Origin: an uncultured Lysobacteraceae bacterium
GTDB taxonomy: Bacteria > Pseudomonadota > Gammaproteobacteria > Xanthomonadales > Rhodanobacteraceae
DNA length: 6,058 nucleotides
Direction of reading: 5' to 3'
Assembly (NCBI GenBank): GCA_946482585.1
Contig: CAMLSI010000338.1
Coordinates: 1 to 6,058 of the forward strand
A program made the position numbers and the translations under genes. The notes under the pieces were generated by a model that had not been told where the DNA came from, made no database searches, and saw only the letters and a program-made list of their open reading frames with translations. Positions 1-5,331 of the stretch are shown here, piece after piece (position 1 is the stretch's first letter; every line of letters begins with the position of its first letter).

Positions 1-2
1 GC

Positions 3-809
3 TGGCTGCCGGACATGGCCGCGGGCAAGGTGATCGGCTGCTTCGGCCTGACCGAACCGCACGGCGGTTCCGATCCGGCCAACATGAAGACCCACGCCAA
101 GCGCGACGGCGGCGACTGGATCATCAACGGCGCGAAGATGTGGATCACGAACGGCAATCTCGCGCACATCGCCGTGGTCTGGGCACAGACCGACGAAGGC
201 ATCCAGGGTTTCATCGTCGAAAAGGGCATGCCCGGTTTCGTCGCGCAGGAGATCCACAAGAAGATGAGCCTGCGCGCGTCGGTGACGTCGGGCCTGTTCT
301 TCGACAACGTGCGCGTGCCGGATGCGAACCGCCTGCCGAACGTGAAGGGGCTCAAGGGACCGCTGGGCTGCCTGACCCAGGCGCGCTACGGCATCACCTG
401 GGGCCCGATCGGCGCGGCGATCGCCTGCCTGCACGAGGCCACCGAATATTCCAAGACGCGCGTGCTGTTCAACCGGCCGATCGCCGCGACGCAGAGCGTG
501 CAGCTCAAGCTCGCCGACATGGCGCGCCGCATCACGCAGGCGCAGCTGCTGTCGCTGCAGCTGGGACGACTCAAGGACGCCGGCAGGATGCAGCCGACGC
601 AGGTGTCGCTCGCGAAGTGGAACAACGTGCGCATGGCGCTCGACATCGCGCGCGAAGCGCGTGACATCCTCGGCGGTGCCGGCATCACGACCGAATACTG
701 CCCGATCCGCCACGCGCTCAACCTCGAATCGGTCATCACCTACGAAGGCACCGAGACCGTGCACCAGCTCGTCGTCGGTCGCGAACTCACGGGCATCAAC
801 GCGTTCTGA
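3..809 (+). CDS. gcdH: Glutaryl-CoA dehydrogenase-type acyl-CoA dehydrogenase (5' end cut by window)
   Basis: Flavin-dependent acyl-CoA dehydrogenase, probably the glutaryl-CoA enzyme that oxidises and decarboxylates glutaryl-CoA to crotonyl-CoA in lysine, tryptophan and glutarate catabolism, passing electrons to ETF in the cytoplasm. The frame is open from the left edge, and 268 codons are visible of the roughly 390-400 usual for the family, so the N-terminal helical domain is missing. Visible signatures are the middle-domain stretch GCFGLTEPHGGSDP (about bases 36-77), the GPLGCLTQARYGITWG block that is typical of GCDH rather than short-chain enzymes, the FAD-contact motif ILGGAGI (666-686), and NLESVITYEGTETVH, whose Glu in YEGT (codon 744-746) matches the catalytic base. 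The C-terminus ends GINAF, much like the human enzyme's GIQAF. The substrate call rests on remembered family resemblance. Glutaryl specificity and decarboxylation depend partly on residues outside the window. The internal ATG at 15 is not the true start. Confidence 0.9.
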   Translation, partial: WLPDMAAGKVIGCFGLTEPHGGSDPANMKTHAKRDGGDWIINGAKMWITNGNLAHIAVVWAQTDEGIQGFIVEKGMPGFVAQEIHKKMSLRASVTSGLFFDNVRVPDANRLPNVKGLKGPLGCLTQARYGITWGPIGAAIACLHEATEYSKTRVLFNRPIAATQSVQLKLADMARRITQAQLLSLQLGRLKDAGRMQPTQVSLAKWNNVRMALDIAREARDILGGAGITTEYCPIRHALNLESVITYEGTETVHQLVVGRELTGINAF

Positions 810-837
810 GTCCGCGCCAGCGGAAAAGCGACCATGA

Positions 838-879
838 CGTCGTCCTTCCGTTCGCGGCCACGCGTGCGGAAGGACGATG
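838..879 (+). terminator. Long hairpin just after the dehydrogenase gene, no U-tract
   Basis: A perfect 11-base inverted repeat, TCGTCCTTCCG at 840-850 and CGGAAGGACGA at 867-877, starts about 30 bases after the dehydrogenase stop. The pairing extends outward by a G-U and a C-G pair (838-839 with 878-879). Inside the spacer, CGCG 853-856 pairs with CGCG 861-864 around a GCCA loop. The whole folds as one long hairpin with a single mismatch (852/865). No T-run follows on the plus strand, so it is not a textbook intrinsic terminator. It could act as a 3'-end stabiliser or border of the upstream transcript, or be a REP-like element. Confidence 0.5.
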
Positions 880-1140
880 CGGATCTGGATCTGGCAAGGC
901 CTGGCGGTGTCGACGTTCACGGCACGGACCGTGTGTCACGCCCGGATGTTCGGCGGCGGCGATCCGGCCGTCGGGATGAGAAACGGGCACGGCCTGCAGG
1001 TGCCGTAGGTCTTCGCGGCCCTCGGCATGGCCGAAGTACTGAGGCGCCGCGGGTCGGCGGGTGCCGCGCATCGTGCTGACGGCGACGCCGTCGATTCCGG
1101 TGTCGAATCATGGCTTGTCGCAGGCACGAACGCCGGCATT

Positions 1141-1170
1141 CCGTGGCTGCGACCGGGGCCGCAGCCACGG
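1141..1170. repeat. Perfect 11-base inverted repeat with 8-base loop
   Basis: CCGTGGCTGCG at 1141-1151 is the exact reverse complement of CGCAGCCACGG at 1160-1170, with spacer ACCGGGGC. It would form a very stable GC-rich hairpin in DNA or RNA. Neither flank has a T-run, and it lies over 300 bases from the nearest recognised gene end, so a simple terminator role is unlikely. A repeated extragenic palindrome or a protein-binding site are alternatives that the single copy seen here cannot separate. Confidence 0.6.
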
Positions 1171-1458
1171 TCGGCCGTCCCTGAAACAGCGATGGCGTTG
1201 CAGCGGCGGTTGCAGCGGGTTTCGACGAATACGTCGCAGACTCGAGGCTTCTTTCGCTGGCGGCGAAACGACGACGTCCGAATGCACGCCATCGGTGATC
1301 CGCGACGTCATGCCGGCGCGGAAGGTTGCCGTCTCGTAGCGATAGAAGAATGGCGGGTTTCCATCGTCGTCGAGACGATCCCGCACGGCTCGTATGCAGC
1401 ACGATCGGGGTTCGCGGCATACTGCGAAGCCAGCGCGACCAATCGTGAGCAGGATCGG

Positions 1459-2016
1459 ATGGAACGAATCGAGCTAGTCACGCCCCGTCTTTTGCTTCGC
1501 CCGCCCCACGCCTCCGACCTCGACGCCTGGGCTGCCTTCGCCGCCGAACCGGAAACCATGCGCTATCTCGGCGGTGTTCAAGGCCGCTCCGCCGCCTGGC
1601 GCGCGATGATGTGCATGGCGGGCTCGTGGCAACTGCAGGGCTTCGCGATGTTTTCCGTGATCGAGCGCGAGAGCGGCCGCTGGGTCGGACGCATCGGTCC
1701 GTGGATGCCGGCCGACTGGCCCGGCACCGAAGTCGGCTGGGGGCTTTCGCAGGCGGGGCAGGGCAAGGGCTATGCGGTCGAAGCGGCTGCCGCGGCAATC
1801 GACTGGGCTTTCGGCGCGCTCGGCTGGACGGAAGTCATCCACTGTATCGATCCCGAGAACGTGCCTTCGCAACGCGTCGCCGAACGCCTGGGTGCGCGCA
1901 ATCTGCGCCGCGTGAAGCTGCCGGCGCCCTACGACACGATGACGATCGATGCCTGGGGCCAGTCGCGCGAGGAGTGGTTCGCGAAGCGTGATCGCGTCGG
2001 AGGTTCCCGATGCTGA
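1459..2016 (+). CDS. GNAT-family N-acetyltransferase (RimJ/RimL-like)
   Basis: A 185-residue acetyl-CoA-dependent acetyltransferase of the Acetyltransf_3 type, probably acting on an amine of a protein or small molecule; the substrate cannot be read from the sequence. The N-terminus ELVTPRLLLRPPHASDLDAWAAF (residues 5-27) is the usual opening strand and helix of this subfamily. Residues 91-104 (EVGWGLSQAGQGKG) carry the acetyl-CoA pyrophosphate loop Q-G-K-G-Y-A, and DPENVPSQRVAERLGA (131-146) is the conserved asparagine segment followed by the ERLGA helix. The frame stays open upstream to base 1027, but that part looks non-coding. The ATG at 1459 gives normal family length and the expected N-terminus, with AGGA at 1451-1454 as a weak, closely spaced ribosome site. 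The gene overlaps the GST start by 7 bases, so the two are probably co-transcribed. Confidence 0.85.
   Translation: MERIELVTPRLLLRPPHASDLDAWAAFAAEPETMRYLGGVQGRSAAWRAMMCMAGSWQLQGFAMFSVIERESGRWVGRIGPWMPADWPGTEVGWGLSQAGQGKGYAVEAAAAAIDWAFGALGWTEVIHCIDPENVPSQRVAERLGARNLRRVKLPAPYDTMTIDAWGQSREEWFAKRDRVGGSRC
1999..2003 (+). promoter_or_regulatory. Ribosome binding site of the GST gene, inside the acetyltransferase gene
   Basis: GGAGG lies 6 bases before the ATG at 2010 and within the last codons of the upstream gene. It fixes the GST start. Together with the overlapping ATGCTGA (2010-2016), where the downstream start and upstream stop share bases, it suggests that ribosomes ending the first gene can re-initiate on the second. 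Confidence 0.65.
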
Positions 2017-2612
2017 CGGTCTATGGCATGAAGTCGTCCGGCAATTGCTACAAGGTGGAATTGTTGCTGGAACAGCTCGGTCGTCCGTATCGCTGGGTCG
2101 AGGTGAACAGTGCCGTGGGCGAGACGCGCACGCCGCAGTACCTCGCGATGAATCCGAACGGCAAGGTGCCGCTGCTCGAAATCGAGCCGGGCCGCTGGCT
2201 CGCCGAATCCAATGCGATCCTCTGCCATCTCGCCGAAGGCTCTGCGTACTGGCCGCAGGATGCGTGGCAGCGTGCGCAGGTGCTGCAGTGGCTGTTCTTC
2301 GAGCAGTACAGCCACGAGCCGTATGTCGCCGTCGCGCGTTTCATCTGCCGCTGGCTCGGTGCCGACCATCCGCGGCGCGCGGACCTGCCGCGGCTGCTCG
2401 AGCGCGGCGTGCAGGCGCTCGCGGTCATGGAACAGCATCTCGCGAAGCAGCCGTTCTTCGCCGGCGACGACTACACGATCGCCGACATCGCGCTGTTCGC
2501 CTACACGCATGCTGCTGCCGACGGCGGTTTCGACCTCGGTGCGTATCCGCAGGTGCTGGGCTGGCTCGACCGCGTGCGCGCGCAGCCGGGGTTCGTTGCG
2601 CAGTCGGCCTAG
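2010..2612 (+). CDS. Glutathione S-transferase family protein
   Basis: A 200-residue cytosolic GST, expected to bind glutathione and either conjugate it to electrophiles or use it in a thiol reaction; the substrate is unknown. Residues 1-75 form the thioredoxin-like domain. MLTVYGMKSSGNCYKVELLL has the SSGN...KV start, in which Ser9 or Ser10 is the candidate thiol-activating residue. NGKVPLLE (50-57) carries the cis-proline Pro54, and AESNAIL (65-71) has the Glu66-Ser67 pair that holds the gamma-glutamyl end of glutathione. Residues about 85-195 form the all-helical domain, with WLFFEQYSHEPYVAVARF (94-111) and the N-capping box YTIADIALFAYTH (155-167). Length is normal and nothing is missing. 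It is the second gene of a two-gene unit with the acetyltransferase. Its stop codon sits inside an inverted repeat shared with the convergent kinase gene. Confidence 0.9.
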   Translation: MLTVYGMKSSGNCYKVELLLEQLGRPYRWVEVNSAVGETRTPQYLAMNPNGKVPLLEIEPGRWLAESNAILCHLAEGSAYWPQDAWQRAQVLQWLFFEQYSHEPYVAVARFICRWLGADHPRRADLPRLLERGVQALAVMEQHLAKQPFFAGDDYTIADIALFAYTHAAADGGFDLGAYPQVLGWLDRVRAQPGFVAQSA

Positions 2613-2641
2613 GTCGGACTTCGCCTGCGGCTCGACCTAGG
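2608..2641. terminator. Inverted repeat between convergent genes containing both stop codons
   Basis: CCTAGGTCG (2608-2616) and CGACCTAGG (2633-2641) are perfect 9-base inverted repeats with a 16-base spacer. The left arm contains the GST stop TAG (2610-2612). The right arm contains the kinase stop (CTA at 2637-2639, TAG on the minus strand). The symmetric hairpin could end transcription from both sides. Tails are poor in T: only ATTT follows on the plus strand and nothing on the minus strand. The AGGTCGGACTTC core also resembles the short GTCGGGCTT-type intergenic repeats I associate with Xanthomonadales, so it may be a repeat that serves as a terminator. Confidence 0.55.
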
Positions 2642-5042
2642 ATTTCGGGGGCTGCGCCTTCGCGTCCCAGTCGCGTGCCGCATCCTCCTGCTTCTGCGCG
2701 CGCTTGAGCTCGGCGAGCTTCTTTGCGACGTCGCGCGCGTCTTCGGCACCCGCGCCCATTGCTTCCGAGCGCAAGGTCCAGGCCTCGCTCAGCTCCTTCT
2801 CGGCTTCCGCATAGCGCCGCGCCGCGAACAGCGCCTTGCCGAGCGTGAAGTGGAATTCGCCGAGGATGATGCGATTGCTCGCATAGGGTTCGCGCGAGCG
2901 GTCGACCGCTTCCGTCGCCATGGCGACCGCCTCGGCGGACTTGCCGTCATCGATCAGGTAGTTCGCGAAGTTGTTCTGCGCGATCAGCGTGCGCAGATGG
3001 TCCGGCCCGTATTTCGCGCGGAAACCGTCGTACGCGCGCCGGTAGTACGGGCCGGATTCGGCCACCTTCCCCTGCTGGCGCAGGGCGCCCGACATGTTCA
3101 GTGCCAGCGCCAATGTCTGCACGTGGTCCGGGCCGTAGAGCTTTTCGTAGACCGGAAGCATCGAGCGGAATTCGCGTTCGCCGTCGGCATAGCGCCGCTG
3201 CTGCATCGCGAGGATGCCGAGGCTGTTGCGCACGCCGAGCGAGCGCGGATCGTCGGCTCCGAACAGCTTCGTGTAGCCGGCGAGCACGCGGTCGTAGATC
3301 GGGCGCGCCGCGTCGTACTGGCCCGAGTCGGCGAGCACGACGCCGTAGCGGCCGAGCGCGTCGAGCGCTTTCGGATCGTCCGCGCCGGCGATCGCGGCGA
3401 GCCCGTCGCTTGCGCGACGCAGCGCGGTCTCCGCCGGTTTCATGTTGCCTGCGAGGTATTCGAACCAGCCCACGGTGAGGTCGGCCAGCAAGGTCGCGCG
3501 CGCCTGCTCGCCGAGTGCGCGCGCCGTGCGTTCGCGCAGATCGCGGGCGCGCGGCAACGCTTCGTTCTCTCGGCCGTGCTCGCTGATGCTCCACAGTAGA
3601 AAGCGCTCGGTTTCGAGCGCGCCCGCCGCATCGGCGCCGTCGCGTTTGCGTTGCCGTTCGAGCGCGCGACCGAGGAAAGCCTCGGCCTCGTCGAGCACCT
3701 GGATCGATCGGTACGCGCGGCCGATCGTCGCCTCGATGTCGGCGAGCTGCGATTCGTCGCCGGCGAGATCGCGCTGCGCGCGCGCGGCCGCCTGATCGAG
3801 CACCTGGCGCAGCAGTTTCGTATCGAGCCCGCGCGCCTGCTCCGGCTCGATGCCGGCGAGCACCGTCGACAGGAAGTCGGCCAGACTGCGGTTGCGCGCG
3901 GCTTCGCGCGTCGCGCGCTGCGCGGCTTCTTCCGCACGCGTGCGTTCGGCCTGGGCCTGCAGCAAGGCGTAGACCGCTGCGCCGAGTCCGATCACGAGCG
4001 CGGCGACGACCGCCGCTCCTGCGGCTATCGGCAGGCGATGGCGGCGCAGGAATTTGCCGAGCAGGTAGCGCCGCGTCGCCGGCACCGCGGCCAGTGGCCG
4101 GTCGGCGAGAAAGTTCGTGAGATCGTCGGCCAACGCCTGCGCCGAGCCGTAGCGCGCGTCGCGTTCGACGTCGGTCGCGCGGGCGATCACATGGCGCAGC
4201 TCGCGCGGAATCGCGCGCAGCGCCGGCAGCGACAGCCATTCGGTCGCATCGTGATGCGAAGGACCGGGCGGCCTCTCCGTACGCAATACCTGCGACAGCT
4301 GGCTCGCACCGATGCCGTGTTCGCGCAGCGCATCGAGCGTGCCGGCCGGCGCGAGCAGCTCGAGCAGCATCACGCCGATCGAATACACGTCGCTGCGCAC
4401 GTCGACGTTGCCGTCGACGAGGCCGCTTTGCTCCGGACTCATGTACAGCGACGTGCCTGCGTATTCGGCGGTATCCGCGCCGTGATCGAGGCCGATCGCG
4501 ATGCCGAAGTCGATGATCTTCGGCACGGCGCGGCCGTCGATCTGCGGCACGAGCACGTTGCCCGGCTTGAGGTCGCGGTGCACGACGCCGCGCTGATGCG
4601 CGTGATGCGCACCGAGCGCGACCTGGCGCATGAGCTCCAGTTTCGCCGGCAATGCCGGCGCGGCCTGCGCGACATACGCATCCAGCGTCGGGCCGTCGAT
4701 CCACTCCATGGCGAAGAACGGCAGGCCTTCGGGCGTCGTGCCGGCTTCGAGCACCTTCGCGATGCCCGGATGATCCATGCGCGCGAGCGCCTGACGTTCG
4801 ACTTCGAAATAGGCCTGCGCGAGCGGATCGGCGAAAGTCGGCCGCACGAGTTTGAGCGCGACGGGGCGACGCACGGGTTCGATCTGGTCGGCGAGATAGA
4901 CCACGCCCATGCCGCCGCGGCCGAGCAGGCGCCGGATCTGATAGCGGCCGACGCGCTGGCCCGGTGCGAACTCGTCACCGTCGTCGGTTGCGCTCGTACC
5001 CGTATCGCTGCTGCGCCAGGTCGGATCGACCGGTGTGTTCAT
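2637..5042 (-). CDS. Receptor-type Ser/Thr protein kinase with C-terminal TPR region
   Basis: An 801-residue Hanks-type kinase expected to phosphorylate Ser/Thr on cytoplasmic targets and itself. The kinase domain spans about 34-313: glycine loop GRGGMG (41-46), ATP lysine Lys64 in VALK, helix-C Glu82, catalytic HRDLKPGN (155-162) with Asp157, DFG 178-180, activation segment GTSLYMSPEQ (196-205). All key residues are present, so it should be active. HRLPIAAGAAVVAALVIGLG (335-354), continuing to about 361, is one membrane segment, followed by an Ala/Glu/Arg coiled coil (362-390). Residues about 430-760 hold six or seven TPR-like repeats of about 42 residues, with YGPDH-TL signatures like the kinesin-light-chain type. 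Topology would place kinase inside and TPRs in the periplasm. ATG 5042-5040 has AGGGGG 6 bases upstream. No PASTA domain is present. Family members often sit beside an ECF sigma gene; none is here. Target and ligand are unknown. Confidence 0.93.
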   Translation of the reverse strand: MNTPVDPTWRSSDTGTSATDDGDEFAPGQRVGRYQIRRLLGRGGMGVVYLADQIEPVRRPVALKLVRPTFADPLAQAYFEVERQALARMDHPGIAKVLEAGTTPEGLPFFAMEWIDGPTLDAYVAQAAPALPAKLELMRQVALGAHHAHQRGVVHRDLKPGNVLVPQIDGRAVPKIIDFGIAIGLDHGADTAEYAGTSLYMSPEQSGLVDGNVDVRSDVYSIGVMLLELLAPAGTLDALREHGIGASQLSQVLRTERPPGPSHHDATEWLSLPALRAIPRELRHVIARATDVERDARYGSAQALADDLTNFLADRPLAAVPATRRYLLGKFLRRHRLPIAAGAAVVAALVIGLGAAVYALLQAQAERTRAEEAAQRATREAARNRSLADFLSTVLAGIEPEQARGLDTKLLRQVLDQAAARAQRDLAGDESQLADIEATIGRAYRSIQVLDEAEAFLGRALERQRKRDGADAAGALETERFLLWSISEHGRENEALPRARDLRERTARALGEQARATLLADLTVGWFEYLAGNMKPAETALRRASDGLAAIAGADDPKALDALGRYGVVLADSGQYDAARPIYDRVLAGYTKLFGADDPRSLGVRNSLGILAMQQRRYADGEREFRSMLPVYEKLYGPDHVQTLALALNMSGALRQQGKVAESGPYYRRAYDGFRAKYGPDHLRTLIAQNNFANYLIDDGKSAEAVAMATEAVDRSREPYASNRIILGEFHFTLGKALFAARRYAEAEKELSEAWTLRSEAMGAGAEDARDVAKKLAELKRAQKQEDAARDWDAKAQPPKS

Positions 5043-5047
5043 CGCCG

Positions 5048-5054
5048 TCCCCCT
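5048..5054 (-). promoter_or_regulatory. Ribosome binding site of the kinase gene
   Basis: Read on the minus strand this is AGGGGGA, with 5 bases (CGGCG) between it and the ATG at 5042-5040. It supports that start over internal Met codons. It is separated by one base from the palindrome at 5056-5073, so a structure there could affect access to it. Confidence 0.6.
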
Positions 5055-5055
5055 G

Positions 5056-5073
5056 CGGCGAGTCCACTCGCCG
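5056..5073. promoter_or_regulatory. 18-base palindrome next to the kinase ribosome site
   Basis: CGGCGAGT (5056-5063) and ACTCGCCG (5066-5073) are perfect 8-base inverted repeats separated by CC. As DNA this has the size and symmetry of a dimeric repressor site. As RNA it could fold as a 7-base-pair stem with a four-base loop (TCCA) immediately before the kinase ribosome site. The sequence does not decide between the two roles. Confidence 0.4.
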
Positions 5074-5124
5074 TCATTTGCCTATGGTGTCGCGAAAGGG
5101 CGCGGCCGCGAAAGGGCGGCGGCA

Positions 5125-5155
5125 CGGGCGCGGACCGGACGGTCCGGGCGCGGAC
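5125..5155. promoter_or_regulatory. 16-base palindrome bracketed by direct repeats, candidate operator
   Basis: CGGACCG (5131-5137) and CGGTCCG (5140-5146) are perfect 7-base inverted repeats with a GA spacer. An 11-base direct repeat, CGGGCGCGGAC, occurs at 5125-5135 and 5145-5155. The two copies start exactly 20 bases apart, about two helical turns, and overlap the palindrome ends. This nested symmetry in a divergent promoter region suggests a protein-binding site, although low-complexity GC-rich sequence can produce such repeats. Confidence 0.4.
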
Positions 5156-5331
5156 TGGAACCACTGTGTCGCAAACGCAGGGAGCCGATTGCGGAAACCC
5201 GCGCCAGCGCAGCGGTTTCGCGGGCTCGTCGAGTTTTCTTGGCCAGATCCTGCGGCTATTCTTGCGCCCTTTCCCCCGCCGTTTCCGATCGCGCCCCGGC
5301 GCGTGCCGGAACCTTGCCGATCAGGTTGCCC

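Larger units (their letters stand above)
796..1386 (-). pseudogene. Possible remnant of a minus-strand gene, interrupted by an in-frame TGA
   Basis: I do not recognise this and hold it only weakly. One minus-strand frame reads from about 1386 to 796 and is broken by a single TGA at 1108-1110. On both sides of the stop the translation has patches of ordinary protein-like composition: PFFYRYETATFRAGMTSRI and ITDGVHSDVVVSPPAK before it, FDTGIDGVAVSTMRG and QYFGHAEGREDLRHLQAV after it. These patches use mainly G or C at third codon positions, like neighbouring genes. The middle (about 1120-1240) turns Arg/Pro-rich, so a frameshift there is possible too. There is no clear start codon or ribosome site at the upstream end, and the frame runs 14 bases into the dehydrogenase gene. 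It may instead be a chance product of GC-rich sequence. Confidence 0.2.
810..1458. other. 649-base gap rich in inverted repeats, no convincing intact gene
   Basis: This stretch separates the dehydrogenase from the acetyltransferase. Several frames are open on both strands, but their translations are dominated by Arg, Pro and Ala, as expected of chance frames in GC-rich DNA, and I recognise no family. It contains strong inverted repeats at 838-879 and 1141-1170. Shorter perfect ones lie at 923-933 (CACGG-A-CCGTG), 1078-1092 (GACGGCG-A-CGCCGTC) and 1252-1268 (TTTCGC/GCGAAA). There is also a 10-base direct repeat, GTTGCAGCGG, at 1197-1206 and 1209-1218. A coding-like minus-strand frame is listed separately as a possible remnant. 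No clear -35/-10 pair for the acetyltransferase was found. Confidence 0.6.
5043..5331. promoter_or_regulatory. Divergent control region between the kinase and E1 genes
   Basis: These 289 bases must carry the promoters for both flanking genes. They contain an 18-base palindrome beside the kinase ribosome site (5056-5073), a 16-base palindrome (5131-5146) bracketed by an 11-base direct repeat, and a 12-base direct repeat CGCGAAAGGGCG (5091-5102, 5107-5118). For the E1 gene a weak sigma-70-like pair is possible: TTTTCT at 5234-5239 and TATTCT at 5257-5262, 17 bases apart, giving a leader of about 60 bases. For the kinase I see no convincing -35/-10 pair on the minus strand. Open frames that cross this region on either strand look like chance. 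Confidence 0.5.

Noticed and set aside
923..933. Short palindrome CACGG-A-CCGTG
   Set aside because: A five-base arm is common by chance in DNA this GC-rich, and it has no link to a start site. I mention it only as part of the gap.
1027..1458. In-frame 144-codon extension upstream of the acetyltransferase start
   Set aside because: The translation is Arg/Ala/Gly-rich with no family signature, and the known N-terminal motif of this acetyltransferase type begins just after the ATG at 1459. The extension also runs through the 1141-1170 hairpin.
1949..2707. 252-codon plus-strand frame overlapping the GST gene
   Set aside because: It is a shifted frame over a full-length GST with intact motifs. 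The translation is Arg/Ala/Cys-rich and it crosses the convergent stop region.
2850..3599. 249-codon plus-strand frame opposite the kinase TPR region
   Set aside because: It is antisense to the TPR repeats, with no start signal and no recognisable domain. Its long open length follows from GC-rich codon use on the other strand.
2947..4704. 585-codon minus-strand frame within the kinase gene
   Set aside because: It overlaps the kinase in another frame, and its translation is almost entirely Arg, Ala, Gly and Pro. The kinase frame holds all catalytic motifs and the TPR region.
5194..5219. GAAACC/GGTTTC inverted repeat with 14-base loop in the E1 leader region
   Set aside because: Only six pairs with a long loop, upstream of the likely transcription start, so weak evidence for a structure.
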